Assembly (NCBI RefSeq): GCF_002865645.1
Contig: NW_020194541.1
Location: 1-64,000, forward strand
Origin: Hyaloscypha bicolor E
Lineage: Eukaryota > Ascomycota > Leotiomycetes > Helotiales > Hyaloscyphaceae
Direction of reading: 5' to 3'
Length of the DNA stretch: 64,000 bases
Part shown: piece after piece, positions 58,761 to 64,000 of the stretch
How the letters are laid out: every line of letters begins with the position of its first letter
Position numbering within the stretch: the stretch's first letter is position 1
Translations under genes and position numbers: made by a program
The notes under the pieces: generated by a model
Seen by the model: only the letters and a program-made list of their open reading frames with translations
Told to the model about the DNA's origin: nothing
Database searches by the model: none

Positions 58761-60790
58761 TAATTAAGCCAATCTTCGGGGAGTAGTTCGTTACAAGATA
58801 GTTAAGCTATTAATAAATAAAATTATTAATAGCTAAAGTATTAACTAGAAGAAGTGCCTCTATTACTACTAGGGTAATTTAGCCAGATATTCAGGGAAGT
58901 ATCTAGTCAGGTACTCTTTATACTACCTAATTAGGAGAAGGAAATAGAATTCAGATATCTCTAGAACTCGCTAGTAGAATAATAATAATAATAAAGAAAT
59001 TAGCGGCGGTTTACTATGATATTATCGAGTTAGAAGTAAAGATATAATAGAAAGAGAATCTAGAAAAGCTAGAAACTCAGATCTATTATCTTAAAGATAT
59101 TCGGATATCCGATATAGAGCCCGTTATATTTCTAGTAGTACTTTTGGTTCGGAAGGTTCTAAAAACCCGAAAACTACTAACTTATAAAGGGAAAAGTATT
59201 AAAGAAACCTAGAATTTCTTTTATTAAATAGAACTAAAATAGTATAAAAACGGCGGGATTATCTAGGCTATAAATATAATAAAGATTATATATTATATTT
59301 CCTTTTTTAAGAATATAGCTAGAAATATCTAGAAATATAAAAAGTAATTAGTAAATATTAATATTATAGATTAGAAACCCTTTATTAAGTTTATAAAGAA
59401 TTTTATCTTAAATCTAGAAAACTATAATAATAATAATCTTACTAAGTTTAAAAATACTAAATAATAGCCAGGTTAGAATATTTAAAGTTTTATATTTTAT
59501 TTAGATAGCCTATTAGATAACTTAGAATATATAAGTTTATTATAAGAGTAAAATAATTTATTTAATAGCTTAAAATAGGAAATTCGAAATAAAATTAATT
59601 ATTAAAGAAATATTTTATAAAAAAGAAAAAAGATTATTTCTATAGCTATAAGAATTAAAAATAACTTAAATTTATTTATTTAACGGAAATATAATAATAA
59701 ACTAATAGAATAAAAAATAATAATAAAAAGAAGTAGAAAAAAAATATTTCTATTATAAGGTTTATAAAACTAGAATAATAAAGATATAGTAATAGAATCT
59801 AATATAATACCTATATTAAGATTTATAAAATCAAATATAATTTGCTTTATTTACTAGAAAAAGAATTATTATATTACTATTTACTTAAATTAGAAAAAAC
59901 CGATTAATTATAATTATAATAAGTTTAATTATAAAATATATAAATACCTAGAATTAAAAAAGCCAGAAAACTAATATATTCTATAATAATTATATTTATT
60001 TATATTATAAAGAATAAAGTTCCTAAAATGAAAATAAATAAATATAGGATTAGAATATTAATTAATTCGAATATAAATGCTAATTATATAAAAAGGAAAT
60101 TAGTTTTAAATATAGGAATTCTATTAATATTAAAAGTAATTTTATTAATTTTATTAAAAGAAACTAGAATTCATTTATATAAAAATTATATTCTTGAAAT
60201 TATTATTAAAGATATATTAAAAAACCAAAAAGAAACTAATATATATTTTATATTATATAATTTTAATTTTAATTATATTAATATAATATTTGAATTTCTA
60301 TAGCTTTACTAAGTTAATTTCCTAATTTTCTTTAAGAAAGTAATATAAAAATATTAGATTTAATTATAAAAGATTAAAGTTTTAAATACTAGAAAGTTTA
60401 CTAAAATAGTAAAATATAAGATATATATTTTTCTATTAATTATTTGTTTTATAACAGATAGCTAAAAGATTATTACTATTATTATAAATAGAATAGTTAT
60501 ATTTTCTAGGAAATATTAAAACCTTTTTCGAGTATTTTTTATAAAGGCTATAAATATATTATCTAATTATTATATAATAAAATATTATATAAATCTAGAA
60601 CTAGAATTCTAATTATTATATAATTCTATATATATTTTATTAGAAAAAAAGCTTGAAATTCTTTAGAAATATTTTTATTAGTTTACTAGTAATATATAAT
60701 ACTATTTATATAAGGTTAGTAAAGTTATATTATTATTCAAAAATAGGAAATATAATATTATAGTATTAATATATAATTCCTAAATTTATT
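58449..60790 (+). mobile_element. 5' part of a second copy of element A (Ty3/Gypsy), truncated
   Basis: The LTR (58449 to about 58760) starts TGTAATAGGCACACGTGATG and corresponds to the A LTRs at 14224-14550 and 7568-7930 (inverted). Next come the leader CGGGGAGTAGTTCGTTACAA and gag sequence that matches the minus strand of element A (13790-14010). Near 60060-60110 the frame reads INSNINANYIKRKLVLNIGI, a decayed aspartic-protease region (D-S-G changed to N-S-N). The 91-codon ORF at 60028 is part of this decayed pol. Similarity to element A stops at about 60790, before the RT, so the copy is broken. Confidence 0.75.
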
Positions 60791-63700
60791 AAGCCTAATA
60801 GAATCTAGTTTACTAGTCGAGTTACTTATAAGATATAAGGTTATATAACTATATCTTATATCCTATATTTATTACTCATATTCCGTATCCCGTATCCCGT
60901 AACTATATATGTGACTTCTAAAGAAATAGCTATATTAATACTAGAAACTCTTTAAAAAATATAAAAAATAATACTTTTTTCTAATTATATATAAATTCTC
61001 TAATCCGGCCTAGTATCAGATTTCTCAAATACTTTATATATCTATATTACTTCTAAGGTTCTAATTATATACTAAAGGCCGCGGCCTTTTATATATAATT
61101 TTCTTTCTTATAATATTTTCCTATCTTATATATTTATTTCCTGCTCTATTTATATTTAATTAATTTCTTTATATCTAATTATATAATATTCGTATTAATT
61201 AAATACTTGAGAGTATTTATTAGCTTCGATTTTATTATAGAATTAATAGGATTTAATTCTTCTTTAATTTATTTAATTTCTATAATCTCTTATTATTTAT
61301 ATATCTAATAAAGATATATTATATTAATTATTAGATACTTTTCTTAAGTAATTCCCAATTTAATAAGGCATTTATATAATAACTTTAAATTTATATAGAT
61401 TATTAGTAGTAGTTCTATTTCTAGTATTTTATTAATTATAAATTTAACTAAAGTATCTATATTAAAGCTATAAATTATATTATAAAATTCCGAAACTAGA
61501 ATACTTCTAATAACTTTCTTGTATTTAGTAAAGAATTAGTAAATAATATTAGTATATCTAGTTCCGTTTACTAAAACTAGAATATATCCGATTTAGGAAA
61601 AGAAATCTTTATTATTTATAAATAAAGTATTTATAAAAATAATTAAATATAAGAATTTCTTTATTAGCTTTATAAATCTTAGTTCTCTAATAGTATTTTC
61701 AATTTACTATTAAATATACTTATTAAATACCTTTATATTAGTTTCCGAAAATTTAATAGCTTAAATAGTAATTAATAAGTTATATAAAGCTTTTAATTAA
61801 TAAACTAATATAATATATATTTCTCTAGTATATTAGATAATATATTAGTTCTTAATAGAGAGATTTTAATAAATAGTATCTTTATTACTTATAGTAATAG
61901 TATTTTTTATAGAAATAATTCGAAGGTTTTTATACTAATATTCTTATATAAAGATAATTCTAGTAATATTTATATAAATAATACTTTTATTAAATTTGAG
62001 ATTATAATTAAAAATAAGGTATTTATATTTCTTATATTACGGGTATAATATTTAGGGCTTAGAAAGTAAGATAAAAGGTCTCTTATAAAGATAATTCAAA
62101 GCTAAAAAAAGAAAAGCTAGAATATAAAAGGTTATAAGGGAATATATATATCTTATAGTATACTAGTCTTAAAGAGGCTTAGCCTTCTAAATATCTCTAG
62201 TATATTCCAAGTATACTTCTCTAGTAAGGCAGCCGTATTATATATATCTAGGAGGCATCTAGTATCTAACTAGGCATTTCAGATATTAGATATCTGGAAA
62301 TTATAATATTATTTCTTTCTTTAGAATAAGCTTATTCCCGAGCTTTATAAAAGCCGCTAATTTATCTAATTTCATACTATTTTCCTTCCTAAAATAAACT
62401 AGTATCTCGGATATAAATATTATATATAAAAGGCTAGTACTTTTATTATATAATTTAAGAAGATTTATTATTATTTCTATATAGTTCTAGATAAGTATTA
62501 TTTTTTATATAGTCTAGCTAATATTATAGGTTTTATAAAAGTCCTAATATATTATTATTATTATTATTATAAAAGCTTTATAAAACCAGGGGGCTATTAT
62601 TTAGTATTAAAGCTAGATACTAAACTGGATTCTTATCCTAACTAATTTATTAAATTCTATACTTTAGCTTATTTCTTATTAGCTTAACTATAATAACCTA
62701 TTTAATACTATATTCTTATTTATTATTCTCTAGTATTAATAGAAGTAGTTCTGGGTTTATTTAATCTAATAGAAAATTCTAGGAGTTCTTTTATAGCTTC
62801 TTTATATAGAAAACTAGATATATCTTTATAGTTTCTAGTAGTTTTAGGAAAAATAAGTAATTATATTATTCTAGAATCTTAAATAGGCCCTTTATTTAGT
62901 TCCCTAGCTTCCGGTTTAAATAATTGGATTTCTAGTATTTTATAGTAACTTATATTTTATTTCTAACTTTGAAATTAATTAGATAATAGTATTTATTAGC
63001 TTATATTATATATTATTCCTATATTTACTTTATATATTCATAAATAAATTACTATAATTTATATAATTAATTTACTAATACTTTAGCTTTATTTCTATTT
63101 AGCTTCTTTTTAGATAAGCTAGCTTTAATAAAAGAGTTCTAGTTTAGAGAGATATAAGGCTTATAGCTTTTTTTAGTTATAAATAGAGACTAGCTAATAA
63201 TTTATTTGTCTTAGCTATTTTAGTAATAGTTAATATATAAATATAATTTTTAGTTAAAGTACTAATTAATAATCTCTGTTTATTTGTTTATTTAAAGATA
63301 ATTAGCTATTGAGAGCTTGAGCTTTATATTAATTCTCATATAGAATTCGCTCTAAAAATCGGATATAAATTAGAGTTCCTAATCTAATATAATTATTTCT
63401 GAAATACCTATTTAGTATATTATATAAAGTAAAAATAGAGGTACTAGCTATTTGGCTATAATTATATCTTATATAGAAATTATAATTAGGTACTTAAATA
63501 AGTAATTCACGAATATAATAATTATATTATAGCCCGATTTGTTTTCTAGATAGTTTTTAAAGTCTATAGTAATATTTTACTAGAAGTAATTAGGAACTAG
63601 AAAAAAATAAAGTAAACTAGACTTCTTATTTCTAGATATATATAATTTCCTATAAGTATAGTAATTATTATAATATTGATTAATATTCTTGCCTATAAAT

Positions 63701-64000
63701 AGCTAGTAATATTACTTCTTTAATAGCTAATAGAGCTTTATATATCTAGAATATTTAGAAAGAAGTTTATTATATATTTTATAAATTAGGGTAATTTATA
63801 AAAATAGTCGGGGAATTATTTCGTTTTTTATAATATAGTGTTTTCTATAGTATAAAAGAAGGCCGTCTTATAATATCTAGATATTACTTTTAGCTTAGGT
63901 TATTATATATAGCTTTTCTAGATCTAGTAAAATATAATTATCTTATAGGATCTTATTTATAAGTTATAAGCTATTATATTTAATAGAAGCTTCTAATAAT
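60791..64000. other. Unidentified AT-rich, RIP-like sequence
   Basis: No ORF and no pol motif could be read on either strand. A short tandem (TCCCGTATCCCGTA, near 60890-60902) and an island AAGGCCGCGGCCTTTTATAT at about 61075-61095 stand out against the TA-rich background. The latter resembles the GGCCGCAGCCTTTTATATA segment of the B LTRs. Probably one or more further decayed transposons continuing beyond the window. Confidence 0.5.

Noticed and set aside
60028..60303. 91-codon ORF as an independent gene
   Set aside because: Lies within the decayed protease region of the truncated element A copy; Lys/Ile/Asn-rich from mutation bias.
1..64000. CRISPR arrays, bacterial operons, tRNA or rRNA genes
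   Set aside because: No spaced palindromic repeats, no ribosome-binding-site operons and no tRNA A/B-box pairs or rRNA motifs were seen; the genome is eukaryotic.

Overview
The window looks like a chromosome segment of a filamentous ascomycete (Pezizomycotina; a Leotiomycetes-like host is only an impression). The evidence is compartmentalisation. Long A+T-dominated blocks contain retrotransposon remains full of TAA/TAG stops. They alternate sharply with normal-composition gene islands whose genes carry short (39-135 bp) GT..AG introns with CTAAC/CTGAC-type branch sites. The AT blocks have the look of repeat-induced point mutation (RIP, C-to-T at CpA).

Layout. (1) 1-27035: RIP-like retroelements. 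A Ty3/Gypsy-type element 'B' (LTRs at about 7008-7311 and 26735-27035) is interrupted by a nested, oppositely oriented Gypsy element 'A' (7568-14550). A second copy of B, inverted, fills 1-6736 and leaves the window. The two B copies sit head to head around a 271-bp island of ordinary DNA. Between integrase and 3' LTR, element B carries about 4.8 kb of extra sequence, including a long coding-like stretch. (2) 27036-39400: gene island with mitochondrial dihydroorotate dehydrogenase, a remnant zone (two broken gene fragments), a TMEM97/EXPERA-type ER membrane protein, a small orphan gene, a decayed Ccc1/VIT1 vacuolar iron transporter pseudogene, a 609-aa intronless orphan and a decayed HET-type incompatibility gene fragment. 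(3) 39400-40350: short AT-rich remnant with a diverged direct repeat. (4) 40500-50100: a four-exon 701-aa orphan with a basic, disordered middle, a small single-pass membrane protein, a TDT-family (Ssu1/Mae1-type) anion exporter, and a poorly resolved Thr-rich gene. (5) 50150-57100: a small AT-rich patch, a long empty stretch, a seven-exon secreted sedolisin (S53 protease) and a class III aminotransferase (GABA-transaminase type). (6) 57140-58351: two short terminal-inverted-repeat elements. (7) 58449-64000: the 5' part of another copy of element A, breaking off near 60.79 kb into unidentified AT-rich sequence.

The genes do not form a pathway or cluster. They are individual housekeeping or accessory genes (pyrimidine synthesis, sterol/ER membrane, anion efflux, extracellular proteolysis, amino-acid catabolism) in small islands between repeats. 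Several neighbours (iron transporter, HET gene, two fragments at 30.5-31.7 kb) are dead. Exon structures were worked out by hand from reading frame and splice signals. Spliced lengths given are multiples of three and agree with family motifs where a family is recognised. No database search was possible. I found no convincing new multi-gene system; the most unusual structures are the nested/inverted retroelements, the extra coding region of element B and the 163-bp insertion inside the iron-transporter pseudogene.
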